A DNA stretch of 64,000 nt from Aurantimonas sp. Leaf443 (GTDB lineage: Bacteria; Pseudomonadota; Alphaproteobacteria; Rhizobiales; Rhizobiaceae): assembly GCF_001425575.1 (NCBI RefSeq), contig NZ_LMRD01000008.1, positions 17,170 through 81,169 of the forward strand. Reading direction: 5' to 3'. The notes under the pieces are model-generated. The model was not told where the DNA came from and made no database searches. It saw only the letters and a program-made list of their open reading frames with translations. A program made the position numbers and the translations under genes. Of this stretch, positions 30,424 to 39,145 are shown piece after piece (the first letter of the stretch is position 1; each line of letters starts with the position of its first letter).

Positions 30424-31477
30424 GGAGAGGCGCTCCCTCCGCCGCGCGGCCCGGCAGTAGGACGGCCGCCGCCTCGTCGCGGATCCGTGCCGTGACGAGC
30501 GTTCCGGGCTCGAGCGGCGCGCGCCCCGCCTGGCGGGGAATGGCGGCGCGGATCGGCTCCCTGAGGCCGCAGTCGATCTCGTATTCGACGACCGGCCCGA
30601 GCGCCGTCGAGAAGCCGATCGTGCCGGGCCAGCCGACCGCGCCGCCGACGACGATCTCGATGTTCTCGGGCCGCGCGACGAGGGTCGCGGGACCGTCCGG
30701 CAGGGTCGTCGCGATCGCCTGGGGCGAGTTTGTGCGCCCGCCCGCGATCTTGGTCGGCACGAGGTTGGCGCGCCCGATGAAGTCGGCCACGAAGTCCGTC
30801 CGCGGCCGATCGTAGATGTCGAGGGGCGCGCCGAGCTGTTCGATCCGCCCGCCGCGCATGATGGCGATGCGATCCGACAGCGTCATCGCCTCCTGCTGGT
30901 CGTGGGTGACGAAGATCGAGGTGATGCCGACGCGGTCGATGAGCTTGCGCAGTTCGATCTGCATCGAGAGACGAAGCTGGGCGTCCAACGCGTTGAAGGG
31001 CTCGTCGAGCAGGAGGACCTCCGGCTCGAGCACGAGCGAGCGCGCGATCGCCACGCGCTGCTGCTGGCCGCCGGAAAGCTGCTTGGGATAGCGGTCGGCG
31101 AAGGGTGCGAGGGCGATGAGCGCCAGCGCCTCCTCGACCCGCCGGCGGATCTCCTCGCGCGGGCGGCGCCGGATCGTCAGGCCGTAGGCGATGTTGTCGC
31201 GGATCGTCAGATGCGGGAACAGCGCGTAGTTCTGGAAGACGTAGCCGACGTCGCGCCGGTTCGGCGGCAGATGCGAGATGTCCTGGCCGTTGACGAGGAT
31301 CCGGCCCGCATCCGGCCTCAGGAAGCCGGCGATCGAGCGCAGAAGCGTGGTCTTGCCGCAGCCCGAAGGTCCGAGCAGCGTGACGACCTGGCCTTTCTCG
31401 ACGGAGAGATCGCAGGACTGAAGGACCTTCAGCGCTCCGAACTCCTTCGACACGTTCTCGATGACGAGCTGGCTCAT
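30416..31477 (-). CDS. ABC transporter ATP-binding protein (PotA-like)
   Basis: A 353-residue ATPase. The nucleotide-binding domain has Walker A GPSGCGKTT, Q-loop FQNYALFPH, signature LSGGQQQR, Walker B VLLLDEP and switch His in THDQQEA. The C-terminal 110 residues form the TOBE domain (IGRANLVPTKI, then VARPENIEIVV) typical of the PotA/FbpC/MalK group, which can regulate uptake. It is the only ATPase in the 14-gene operon, so both binding proteins must share it. Confidence 0.96.
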   Translation of the reverse strand: MSQLVIENVSKEFGALKVLQSCDLSVEKGQVVTLLGPSGCGKTTLLRSIAGFLRPDAGRILVNGQDISHLPPNRRDVGYVFQNYALFPHLTIRDNIAYGLTIRRRPREEIRRRVEEALALIALAPFADRYPKQLSGGQQQRVAIARSLVLEPEVLLLDEPFNALDAQLRLSMQIELRKLIDRVGITSIFVTHDQQEAMTLSDRIAIMRGGRIEQLGAPLDIYDRPRTDFVADFIGRANLVPTKIAGGRTNSPQAIATTLPDGPATLVARPENIEIVVGGAVGWPGTIGFSTALGPVVEYEIDCGLREPIRAAIPRQAGRAPLEPGTLVTARIRDEAAAVLLPGRAAEGAPLHV

Positions 31478-32382
31478 CGCGCGAGGACTCCCTGCATGGC
31501 TTGAATGACCGGAAAAGGGTGGAGTGCGGGGCACAGGGCGGCCGCGCCGTGGCCGGACACGGCGAGCGCGCCGATGGCGAGAGCCGCCTGCGCCGCCCCG
31601 CGCAGATCGCCGCCGGCGAGCCGGGCGCCGGCGAAGGCGCCGACCGTCGCGTCGCCGGCGCCCGTCGGGTCGACGAGGCGGGCGGCCGGCGCCGGCAGAT
31701 GCCATCCGTCGCCGCCTCCCGCCTCGACGCCGTAGGCCCCTTGCGCGCCACGCTTCTGCAGCACCGCCGGCCCGAGCTCCGCGAGGCGCCGCGCCGCCTC
31801 GTCGTCGCAAAGGTCCGGCAGGAGAAGGCGCGTCTCCTCGCGGCTCGGCGCGAGCACGGCAAGGCGGGGCACGAGCGCGAGGATCGCGGAGCGCTCCTCG
31901 CGCACGAAGGCCTCGCTGAGATCGGCCACCACAGGCAGGCCGGCGACCTCGGCCGCGTCGAGCAGCGCCTCGAGCGCCGTCGCGGGCATCGGGCAGGCGA
32001 CGACGAGACCGCAGCCCCCCAGATCGTCCGGCAGAGCCGGCGCGTGGCGCTCGCTCGCCTCCCACCATCGCGGGTCGCCGAAATGGGTGGAGCGCCGCGC
32101 GCCGTCCGCCTCGTGGCGGATCTGCGCCCAGCGCGACGGCACCGCCTTGCGGGCGACGCCGGCCAGACCGATCCCGACCGCATCGAGCGCCGAAAGCCAT
32201 TGCGGGGGATAGTCGCTTCCGACCGAGGCGCAGAGATCGACCGACGCTCCCGCATGGCGGGCGCCCAAGGCCGCGAACAGCGCTGCGCCCCCGGCCTGCC
32301 GACGCCCTCGCCCGTCGGGCTGGACGACCGTATCGACCGACAGGTAGCCGGCGACGAGGAGGCGGGAGGCAGGGTTCGCCAT
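31474..32382 (-). CDS. PfkB-family carbohydrate kinase (copy 2)
   Basis: A 302-residue ribokinase-fold kinase, clearly diverged from copy 1. It starts LLVAGYLSVDTVVQ and has the glycine-rich GRRQAGGAALFAALGARHAG. The catalytic Asp is in VDPTGAGDATVGAF, so it should be active. Its ATG overlaps the SIS copy 2 stop by one base (TGATG), and its own stop overlaps the ATPase start, making SIS-kinase-ATPase one coupled unit. Having a second kinase beside a second SIS gene suggests parallel routes for two substrates. Confidence 0.9.
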   Translation of the reverse strand: MANPASRLLVAGYLSVDTVVQPDGRGRRQAGGAALFAALGARHAGASVDLCASVGSDYPPQWLSALDAVGIGLAGVARKAVPSRWAQIRHEADGARRSTHFGDPRWWEASERHAPALPDDLGGCGLVVACPMPATALEALLDAAEVAGLPVVADLSEAFVREERSAILALVPRLAVLAPSREETRLLLPDLCDDEAARRLAELGPAVLQKRGAQGAYGVEAGGGDGWHLPAPAARLVDPTGAGDATVGAFAGARLAGGDLRGAAQAALAIGALAVSGHGAAALCPALHPFPVIQAMQGVLAR

Positions 32383-33461
32383 CACAGGCCCGTGCCGATC
32401 AGGGAACGGCGGGTCAGCATGCGGCTGACGCGAAAGCGCGTCTCGTCGTTCTTCAGGTGCAGGCGGGTGTTCGGATCGAGCCCGGCGGCGAGCGCCAGTT
32501 CGTAGGCGAGGCGTTGCAGCGGCAGGGCCGAGACGAGCGGCGCCAGGGCGGGCTCCGTCGACGGCAGCGTGACGCGCCACGTCGCCGTCTCGATCCCTGC
32601 CGATGCGGTGTCGATCGCCAGCGTCGAGACGCCGAGCGCGGCGAGCGCCCTGGCCGATTCCCGGGCGTACTCGGCCAGCACCGGATGGGTCGCGACAAGG
32701 ACGACCAGATCGGTCGCGGGCATGGCCCAGTACTGACTGTGGGCGAACTCCTCCAGCTCGCCGCTCCAGGCCGGTAGGCGCGTCAGTTCGACGAGCTTGG
32801 CCGCCCCGTAGTCGACCGTGCCGCGCTCGGCGCCGGACGACAGAAGGCGGGCCCCCGAGAAATCCCTCTTCGCGATGGCGGCGGCAAGCGGGCCCGAGGC
32901 CGCGAGGGCGGCCTCCTGGGCCGGCGCGAGCGCGGAAAGATCGAGCGCGCTGCCTCCGGCCATGCCTTCGGCGACGAGGAGGAGAGCGGCGAGCGTCGCC
33001 GTATAGCTCGCCGTGCCGCAGAGAAACGGCGCGATGTCCGGCAGGTCGAGCGAGATCCGGGCCTTGGCGATGGCGCCGAGCTTGCCGCCTTCCCCGTTCA
33101 CGAGAGCCAGGATCGGCAGGCCGCGGGCTTCGACCATGCGGGCGGCCTCGACCGTCCGGTCGACATTGCCCGACATGGAAATGGCGACGACGCGGTCGCC
33201 CGACCTCAGCTCGTCCGCTCGCACGAGAAGATCCAGCGGCCCGGCGACGTGCCAGTCGAGCCCGAGACGCCCCGCGAAGGCGCTCGCCGCCTCGGCCGCG
33301 AAGAGGCCGTCGCCGCAGCTCGTCACGAAGACGCGCCCCTGCCGACCGCCGAGGCTCGCGCCCGCCGCGCGAAACGCCTGCCCGCGCGCGGCAAGGCTCC
33401 GCAGGACGGCGGGCTGGCGCCCGACATCCTCCAGCATCGGCTTTCGATCCAGGATGTCCAT
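32382..33461 (-). CDS. SIS-domain sugar isomerase/deglycase-like protein (copy 2)
   Basis: A 359-residue double-SIS protein paralogous to copy 1. The first domain has VTSCGDGLFAAEAASAFAG and ISMSGNVDRTVEAARM; the second has LSSGAERGTVDYGAAKL and WSGELEEFAHSQYW as the likely Glu/His active-site loop. I start at ATG 33461 (MDILDRKPM), five bases after the binding-protein stop. The preceding open frame is shadow sequence. Confidence 0.87.
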   Translation of the reverse strand: MDILDRKPMLEDVGRQPAVLRSLAARGQAFRAAGASLGGRQGRVFVTSCGDGLFAAEAASAFAGRLGLDWHVAGPLDLLVRADELRSGDRVVAISMSGNVDRTVEAARMVEARGLPILALVNGEGGKLGAIAKARISLDLPDIAPFLCGTASYTATLAALLLVAEGMAGGSALDLSALAPAQEAALAASGPLAAAIAKRDFSGARLLSSGAERGTVDYGAAKLVELTRLPAWSGELEEFAHSQYWAMPATDLVVLVATHPVLAEYARESARALAALGVSTLAIDTASAGIETATWRVTLPSTEPALAPLVSALPLQRLAYELALAAGLDPNTRLHLKNDETRFRVSRMLTRRSLIGTGL

Positions 33462-33466
33462 TGCGC

Positions 33467-34516
33467 TCACGAGGCGAAGAGGCGATCGAACTGCTCGACG
33501 ATCGCGCCACGCTGGGGCGCGATCACCGACCAGTCGACGCTCTGGAGCGCGGCGACCTCCTCGGGGCTTGCCGGCGTGTAGGCGCGCGCCGCCTCGGGCA
33601 CGGCGACGCCCTGGACGGTGGGCCCGAAGAAGTAGGGCGCGCCGGCCGCCATCTCCTGGTATTCGGGCGACAGGAGGCCGTTCATCCACTCGTTGACGAG
33701 GTCGGGATAGCGCGTGTTGGCGATGGCCGACATGAAGGAGATGACGGCGATCGGGCCGGGCTCGGGCTTCACGAAGGCGATCGGCAGGCCTTTTTCCGCG
33801 GCGCCCGCCGCATCGTTGTTCCAGATCGGCGCCATCAAGATCTCCTCGCGCTCCAGCATCTGCAGAAGCTGGGTCGGCGAGCGCCCGACCTTGGGCTGCA
33901 GCTCCTGAAGCTTGGTCCAGCCCGGAGCGAGGTCCCCTTCGGATCCGCCGAAGGTCTTGGCGGCGGCGACGAGGAAGCCCAGGCCGAGATTGGACGAGGC
34001 ACGGGGAATGCCGACTTGGCCGCGGTTGGCCTCGGCCCAGAGGTCTTCCCAGCGCGTCGGCGGCGTCTTCACGAGATCGGAATTGTAGGCGATCCCGATC
34101 AGCGAATAGCTCACCGGCACCCCGTGGCCCTGGCTCTTCTCCAGGAAGGACGGCGCGACCTTCGCCACGTTCGGCACCGCGGCGGGATCGAGGGGCTGGA
34201 TGTATTTCTCGCTGACCGCGATGCGATGCGGCGGCTCTCCGTTCGGCATCGCGTCATAGGGCGAGAAGCCCTGCGCGGCCTTGATCTGCGCCACCACGTC
34301 CTGGCTTTCGGACGGGACCAGCCGGATCACGAGGCCGGGATGCTTCTCCTCCATGCGCTTGGCGAGCCATTGGTGCGGCTCCTGGAGCTGACCCGCGAAG
34401 GAGACGATCACGAGTTCGCGCGCCTCCTGCGCGCGCAGGACGCCCGGCAGGGCCAGGCTGGCGCCGAGCGCGGCGCCGGACTGGAGGAAGCGGCGGCGGT
34501 TGGTGGAGAGGATCAT
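33467..34516 (-). CDS. ABC transporter periplasmic binding protein (copy 2)
   Basis: A 349-residue extracellular solute-binding protein of the PotD/FbpA-like class. The Tat-type signal is NRRRFLQSGAALGASLALPG with cleavage after LRAQ near residue 30. The mature part has two lobes linked around GVPVSYSLIGIAYNSDL and IAVISFMSAIANTRYPDL. It is a close paralogue of the next protein (same length, shared AYNSDLV/PPxxWxDLW and FVKPEPG blocks). A family-wide Ca/Fe or polyamine site cannot be identified by eye. Confidence 0.91.
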   Translation of the reverse strand: MILSTNRRRFLQSGAALGASLALPGVLRAQEARELVIVSFAGQLQEPHQWLAKRMEEKHPGLVIRLVPSESQDVVAQIKAAQGFSPYDAMPNGEPPHRIAVSEKYIQPLDPAAVPNVAKVAPSFLEKSQGHGVPVSYSLIGIAYNSDLVKTPPTRWEDLWAEANRGQVGIPRASSNLGLGFLVAAAKTFGGSEGDLAPGWTKLQELQPKVGRSPTQLLQMLEREEILMAPIWNNDAAGAAEKGLPIAFVKPEPGPIAVISFMSAIANTRYPDLVNEWMNGLLSPEYQEMAAGAPYFFGPTVQGVAVPEAARAYTPASPEEVAALQSVDWSVIAPQRGAIVEQFDRLFAS

Positions 34517-34547
34517 CGGGAGCTGTTCCTTGAACGAGGGCGGCGGA

Positions 34548-35591
34548 TCAGATGGCGAAGGTGCGGTCGAAGCGTTCGACGAGTTCGCCGCGCACCGGGA
34601 CGATGCTCGGCCAGTCGATCGTCTGGAGAGCCACGACTTCCTCGGGGCTGGACGGCGTGTAGGGCGCGGCTTCCGGCGGAACGTCGACGCCCTTCACCGT
34701 CGGGCCGAAGTAGAAGGGAGCGGCGGCCGCGCGGGCCTGATAGTCGGGGCTCAGGATGCCGTTCATCCATTCGGCCACGAGTTCGGGATAGCGGGAATTC
34801 GCAAAGCCCGACACGAACGAGATGATCGCGACGGCGCCGGGCTCGGGCTTCACGAAGGCGATCGGCAGGCCCTTCTGCGCCGCCGAGGCGGTGTTGTTGT
34901 TCCACAGGGGACAGATCGCGATCTCCTCGCGCTCCAGCATCTGCGTCAGCGCCGCCGGGGATCGGGCCGCGCGCGGCTCCAGCTCCCGCAGCTTCGACCA
35001 TCCGATCTCCAGATCGCGCTCCGATCCCCCATGCGTCTTGGCGGCGATCGCAAGGGTCGCGAGGCCGAGATTGGAGGAGGTTCGGGCGATGCCGATCTTG
35101 CCGCGGAACTCCGGCCGCCAGAGATCGGCCCAGGATTGGGGCGGCGTTTCCACGAGATCGGTGTTGTAGGCGACGCCGACGAGCGAATAGGTCGCCGGCA
35201 CGCCGAACCCGCCGCCCTTCTCGACGAGTTCGGGATAGGCGTTGGCAAGGTTCGGGATCGCCGCGTCGTCCCGCCTGGCGAGATAGCCCTCGGCGATGCC
35301 GATGAGGTGGGGCGGCTCGTCGTTCGGACCGGCGTCGTAGGGCGAATAACCCTGCGCCGCCTTGATCTGGGCGACGATGTCCTGGCTGTCGGAGGGAACG
35401 AGGCGGATGGACAGTCCGGGATGGCGCGCCTCGATCTGGTCGGCGAGCCAGCGATGCGGCGCGGAGAGAGCGCCCGGATAGGTCACGATCACCATTTCGC
35501 GCGCATCCTGCGCGGACGCGCTCCGACTGGCGCCGATCGCCACGATGCTTCCGCCGACCATGTATAAAGCGCGACGCCGATCGATTCTCAT
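34548..35591 (-). CDS. ABC transporter periplasmic binding protein (copy 1)
   Basis: A 347-residue binding protein and first gene of the 14-gene operon. A Tat-like signal (MRIDRRRALYMVGG) ends around SASAQ. Shared blocks with copy 2 include SQDIVAQIKAAQGYSPYD, PPQSWADLW, SSNLGLA and GLPIAFVKPEPG. I chose ATG 35591, which has GGAG eight bases upstream; a longer frame to 35714 has no signal-like N-terminus. The two copies probably recognise related but distinct ligands. Confidence 0.91.
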   Translation of the reverse strand: MRIDRRRALYMVGGSIVAIGASRSASAQDAREMVIVTYPGALSAPHRWLADQIEARHPGLSIRLVPSDSQDIVAQIKAAQGYSPYDAGPNDEPPHLIGIAEGYLARRDDAAIPNLANAYPELVEKGGGFGVPATYSLVGVAYNTDLVETPPQSWADLWRPEFRGKIGIARTSSNLGLATLAIAAKTHGGSERDLEIGWSKLRELEPRAARSPAALTQMLEREEIAICPLWNNNTASAAQKGLPIAFVKPEPGAVAIISFVSGFANSRYPELVAEWMNGILSPDYQARAAAAPFYFGPTVKGVDVPPEAAPYTPSSPEEVVALQTIDWPSIVPVRGELVERFDRTFAI

Positions 35592-36338
35592 GCATAAATC
35601 TCCGATTGCAGAGTAAAGGGGATCATGCGCGTGCAGGGGGTCATCCCGGCGACACGAGGTAACGAGCGCAGTCGATCGGCACGCGATCGCAGACCGGTGC
35701 GGCAGGACTGTCAATGGGAAAGGGCAGGCGGCCGCGCGGCTCGGAGAGCCTATTGCGCAGTCAGATCAACGTGTTGATCCCTGGATCGCCGAGAGGAGAA
35801 CGACGAAGAGGCGCGAGGATCTCGAGCACCAGCGCGCGCTGCGCCGCCGCTTCGCCGAACGGCCGCGACCCGCCACCTGAGAGCGGCGGCCGAACGTCCG
35901 GAAAAGAGCGGGAGTGCGATCCATCCGCGAATGCTTACACAGAGCCTCGATGCATGCAACGATTTCTTGGCTCCTCGCTGATCCAATAGTGGTCAGCAAG
36001 TGCTCAATCGTTCAGCACCACCCCCTCGACCGGTGTTCGAGCGGGCCGATCGACGGTTCGAGAAGCCGTCTCGTCTGTCCGATGGCGGCAGACCGCGTCA
36101 CACGGACCGACCGGACCGGATCGTCGGCTTCGGCTTGCAAAGGCGAGCGTTCGGCCGCTCGCTGCAGGAGCGGCCTCGACGGGGACGGCCGAGGCGATCG
36201 CCGGGTCGGTGGCGTCGGCGAAGGGCCAGGCGAAACGCGCGCCAGCGTTGCCGTCCGCGCTCGGAACGCGGCATCGGGACGATCTCCCGCAACGGACAGA
36301 TCGTGGCCTCGAAACCGGCCGACCTCCGAAGTCGTGTC
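35592..36338. other. 747-base gap upstream of the 14-gene operon
   Basis: Short open frames here (up to 91 codons) have no recognisable domain, no good start signals and Arg/Ser-rich shadow-like composition. The segment about 35,920-36,020 is noticeably poorer in G+C. The operon promoter must be near 35,600. The expected regulator gene is absent, so this may be the remains of one. Confidence 0.5.
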
Positions 36339-37217
36339 TCAGGAAATGGCGTTGAGGCGCTTATAGGCGCCGATGACCTGGCTGTCGTCGAGGGCGCCGT
36401 CGCCGGCGCCGGACGCGGAGAGGAAGAGCTGGTGAGCCGTGGCGGCGAGCGGCAGGGCCGCCTTCGCGTCGCGTCCGGCCTGCATGACGATCCCGAGATC
36501 CTTGACGAAGATGTCGACGGCGCTGGTCACCTCCGGCTCGGTCTGCAGCATGCGCTCGCCCCGGTCCTTCAGCATCCAGCTCGACGCCGCCGACGAGCCG
36601 ACAATGTCGAGAAGGACGGCGGCGTCGAGGCCGACCTTCAGTCCGAGCGCCAGCGCCTCGGCCGCCGCCGCCAGATGAACGCCGCAGAGGAGCTGGTTGA
36701 TCGCCTTCACGGTCGCGCCCTGCCCTGCGCGCTCGCCGACATGGAAGACCCTCTGGCCCATCGCGCGCAGGACGGGGGCGATCTCGTCGAACACGGCCGC
36801 GGGCGCGGCCGCCATGATGGTGAGGCTTCCCGCACGCGCGCCGACGACGCCGCCGGACACCGGACAGTCGACGAACCGCCGTCCGCTCGCCTCCACCCGG
36901 GCGGCGATGGCCGCGACCTCGCTCGGCGGACAGGTCGCCATGAGGCAGACCACGGCATCGGGGGAGAGCTGTTCGAGGGCGCCGGCCTCGAACAGGACAT
37001 TCTCGGCCTGCGCCGCGTTGACCACCATCAGGATCAGGGCTTCGGCCTGCGCCGAGGCATCGGCGATGTCTCGCGCCGCCCGCCCGCCCGCCTCTGCCAG
37101 AGCCGCGCGCGCATCGGCCCGCATGTCGTAGCCGGACACGGCATGGCCCTTCGCTGCGAGATTGGCCGCCATCGGCAGGCCCATCGATCCCAGGCCGACG
37201 AATGCGATGGTCTTCAT
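36339..37217 (-). CDS. 3-hydroxyacid dehydrogenase, L-threonate dehydrogenase-like
   Basis: A 292-residue beta-hydroxyacid dehydrogenase. The NAD(P) fold starts IAFVGLGSMGLPMAANLA, the substrate signature is FVDCPVSGGVVGARAGSL, and the catalytic lysine is in GATVKAINQLLCGVHLAAAAEALALG. The latter block and SSWMLKDRGERM resemble LtnD, which oxidises L-threonate at C2. It is the last gene of the TRAP/transketolase operon, 69 bases after dctM. A sugar-acid (threonate-like) substrate is likely, but the exact one is not proven. Confidence 0.88.
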   Translation of the reverse strand: MKTIAFVGLGSMGLPMAANLAAKGHAVSGYDMRADARAALAEAGGRAARDIADASAQAEALILMVVNAAQAENVLFEAGALEQLSPDAVVCLMATCPPSEVAAIAARVEASGRRFVDCPVSGGVVGARAGSLTIMAAAPAAVFDEIAPVLRAMGQRVFHVGERAGQGATVKAINQLLCGVHLAAAAEALALGLKVGLDAAVLLDIVGSSAASSWMLKDRGERMLQTEPEVTSAVDIFVKDLGIVMQAGRDAKAALPLAATAHQLFLSASGAGDGALDDSQVIGAYKRLNAIS

Positions 37218-37286
37218 GGCTGGCGTTCCTTGCGCGCATCCTCGGCGCCGGCGCCGAGGACGGGTTTTCGTGGGTGCCCCGACCGC

Positions 37287-38546
37287 TCAGTAGAGCGTCA
37301 AGGCCGGAATGTAGCTGATCATCGCGAGAACGATCATCGAGACGAGGAAGAAGGGCCAGAGCTCGCGGGTCGTGGCGCCGAGCGTCGATCGGGCGATCGA
37401 GGTCGATATGAACAGCGTCGTGCCGATCGGCGGCGTGTAGAGGCCGATGCCGAGATTGAGAACCATGACGAGACCGAGCTGCACCGGGTCCATGCCGATC
37501 GTCGCCGCGAGCGGCACGAAAATCGGACCGAGCAGGAGGATCGCCGGCGGCAGATCCAGCGGCATGCCCACGACGAGCAGCAGCACGTTCATCGCCAGGA
37601 TGATCAGGATCGGGTTCTCGATCGTGGCCCCGATCCATTCGGCGAAGCGCTCGGGCACCTGGTCGAAGGTGAGGATCCAGCCGACCACCGCGCTGCCCAT
37701 GATCACCAGCATCACGACGCCCGTGGCGACGCCCGCCTCGATCATGTTGTCCTGGAAGCGCCGCCAGGTGATGTCGCGATAGATCAGGAGACTGACGGCG
37801 AGCGCGTAGGCGACGGCCAGGACCGCGATCTCGGTCGGCGTGGCGATGCCGAAGCGCAGGCCGAGGATGATGAGGACGGGCAGGAGGAGAGCCGGGCTCG
37901 ACAGGAGCGCCAGCCGTCCGAGTTCGCGAAGGCCCGCCGACTTCTCCGGCGCCCGGAAGCCGCGGCGGCGCGCGATCCAGTTGCAGGTGAGGAGCAGGCC
38001 GCCCGCGAGAAGGATGCCGGGCAGGAGACCGGCGGTGAAGAGATCCGCGATGGAGGTTCCGCTGACCAGGGAATAGAGGATCAGCGGGATCGAGGGCGGG
38101 ATCAGGATGTCGATGATGGCCGATGTCGAGTTGTTGGCGGCGCAGAGCGCGGCCGGATAGCCCTGCTTCTTCTGCCAGGGAATGAGAACCGAGCCGAGCG
38201 CGCTCGCATTGGCGACGGCCGAGCCCGAGACCCCGCCGAAGACGACCGAGGCGACGACGGTGGTGGCGAGCGGGCCACCGCGCCAGCGTTCCATGACCTT
38301 CGAGGCGAAGGCGAGAAGCTCCGCGCCGAGCTTGCCGCCGAGCATCAGCGTGCCCGCCAGCATGAAGAAGGGCAGCGCCAGCATGGGGAAGGACTGGGTC
38401 TGCTGGTAGAGCTGCTGGGCCACGATCGACAGCGGCAGGCCGCCGAAGAAGTAGATGGCGATGCCCGAGGCGATGATCAGCGCGTGCCCGACCGGGACGG
38501 CGAGCAGCATGAGAAGGCAGAAGAGAAGGACGAGGACGAGGCTCAT
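37287..38546 (-). CDS. dctM: TRAP transporter large permease
   Basis: A 419-residue DctM-type membrane protein with about 12 helices. The family signature GGVSGSAVANASALGSVLIP is present, followed by IIDILIPPSIPLILYSLVSG and GLYTPPIGTTLFIST. It drives Na+- or proton-coupled uptake of the solute delivered by the DctP protein. Its ATG overlaps the small permease stop (ATGA). Confidence 0.95.
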   Translation of the reverse strand: MSLVLVLLFCLLMLLAVPVGHALIIASGIAIYFFGGLPLSIVAQQLYQQTQSFPMLALPFFMLAGTLMLGGKLGAELLAFASKVMERWRGGPLATTVVASVVFGGVSGSAVANASALGSVLIPWQKKQGYPAALCAANNSTSAIIDILIPPSIPLILYSLVSGTSIADLFTAGLLPGILLAGGLLLTCNWIARRRGFRAPEKSAGLRELGRLALLSSPALLLPVLIILGLRFGIATPTEIAVLAVAYALAVSLLIYRDITWRRFQDNMIEAGVATGVVMLVIMGSAVVGWILTFDQVPERFAEWIGATIENPILIILAMNVLLLVVGMPLDLPPAILLLGPIFVPLAATIGMDPVQLGLVMVLNLGIGLYTPPIGTTLFISTSIARSTLGATTRELWPFFLVSMIVLAMISYIPALTLY

Positions 38547-39142
38547 AGCCCGAGTTCCTCCGGATTGGGCGTCGGCATCGCCTCGGGACCGATCACGAAG
38601 AGGCGCAGGATGAGCGCCAGCGTGGCGACGATCACGGCCGCCGCGCCGCCGGCGATCGCATAGTAGCTGAGACTGGCGGGCAGCCCGAGCACGGGGCTCT
38701 GGTCGATCCAGGAGATTCCGGCGACGTCGAGCGCGACGACGGCCAGCACGCCGTGGCCGGCCACGACGCAGAGCTGCGCGAGGATGCGCACGACCTGCCT
38801 GCCGCGGCGGCCCAGGAGATCGGGCAGGAGCTCGACGGCCATGTGCCCGCCGCGCTGCGCGGCGAGAGCGACGCCCGCCATGATGAAGAACGGAAAGATG
38901 CGTTCGGGCAGTTCCTGCGCGAAGGAGAAGCCGCCGCCCAGCGTGTAGCGGGCGACGACATTGGCAAGGAGCAGCGCCAGGAGGGCGCAGCCGGTCACGA
39001 CCACGATGGCCTGGGCGAGGACCGAGACGATGCGGTCCAACCCGTCCGCGAGCGAGAGCGGGGGACTGGGCGGATGGGGCGGACCTTCGACGCCCGTGAC
39101 TCGCTCGGGATCCGCCGCCTCGATGTTGGGACGGGGGCTCAT
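38543..39142 (-). CDS. dctQ: TRAP transporter small permease
   Basis: A 199-residue DctQ-type protein with four predicted helices (first starting near residue 35, LDRIVSVLAQAIVVVTG). The RGGHMAVELLPDLLG segment is the conserved cytoplasmic loop. It forms the membrane complex with DctM. It starts three bases after the DctP stop, and its stop overlaps dctM. The N-terminal 30 residues are Pro-rich and poorly conserved. Confidence 0.92.
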   Translation of the reverse strand: MSPRPNIEAADPERVTGVEGPPHPPSPPLSLADGLDRIVSVLAQAIVVVTGCALLALLLANVVARYTLGGGFSFAQELPERIFPFFIMAGVALAAQRGGHMAVELLPDLLGRRGRQVVRILAQLCVVAGHGVLAVVALDVAGISWIDQSPVLGLPASLSYYAIAGGAAAVIVATLALILRLFVIGPEAMPTPNPEELGL

Positions 39143-39145
39143 CGA

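Noticed and set aside
36000..38663. 887-codon plus-strand open frame
   Set aside because: It is antisense to the LtnD-like gene and dctM and is highly charged, repetitive Arg/Asp/Glu sequence typical of GC-rich shadows.
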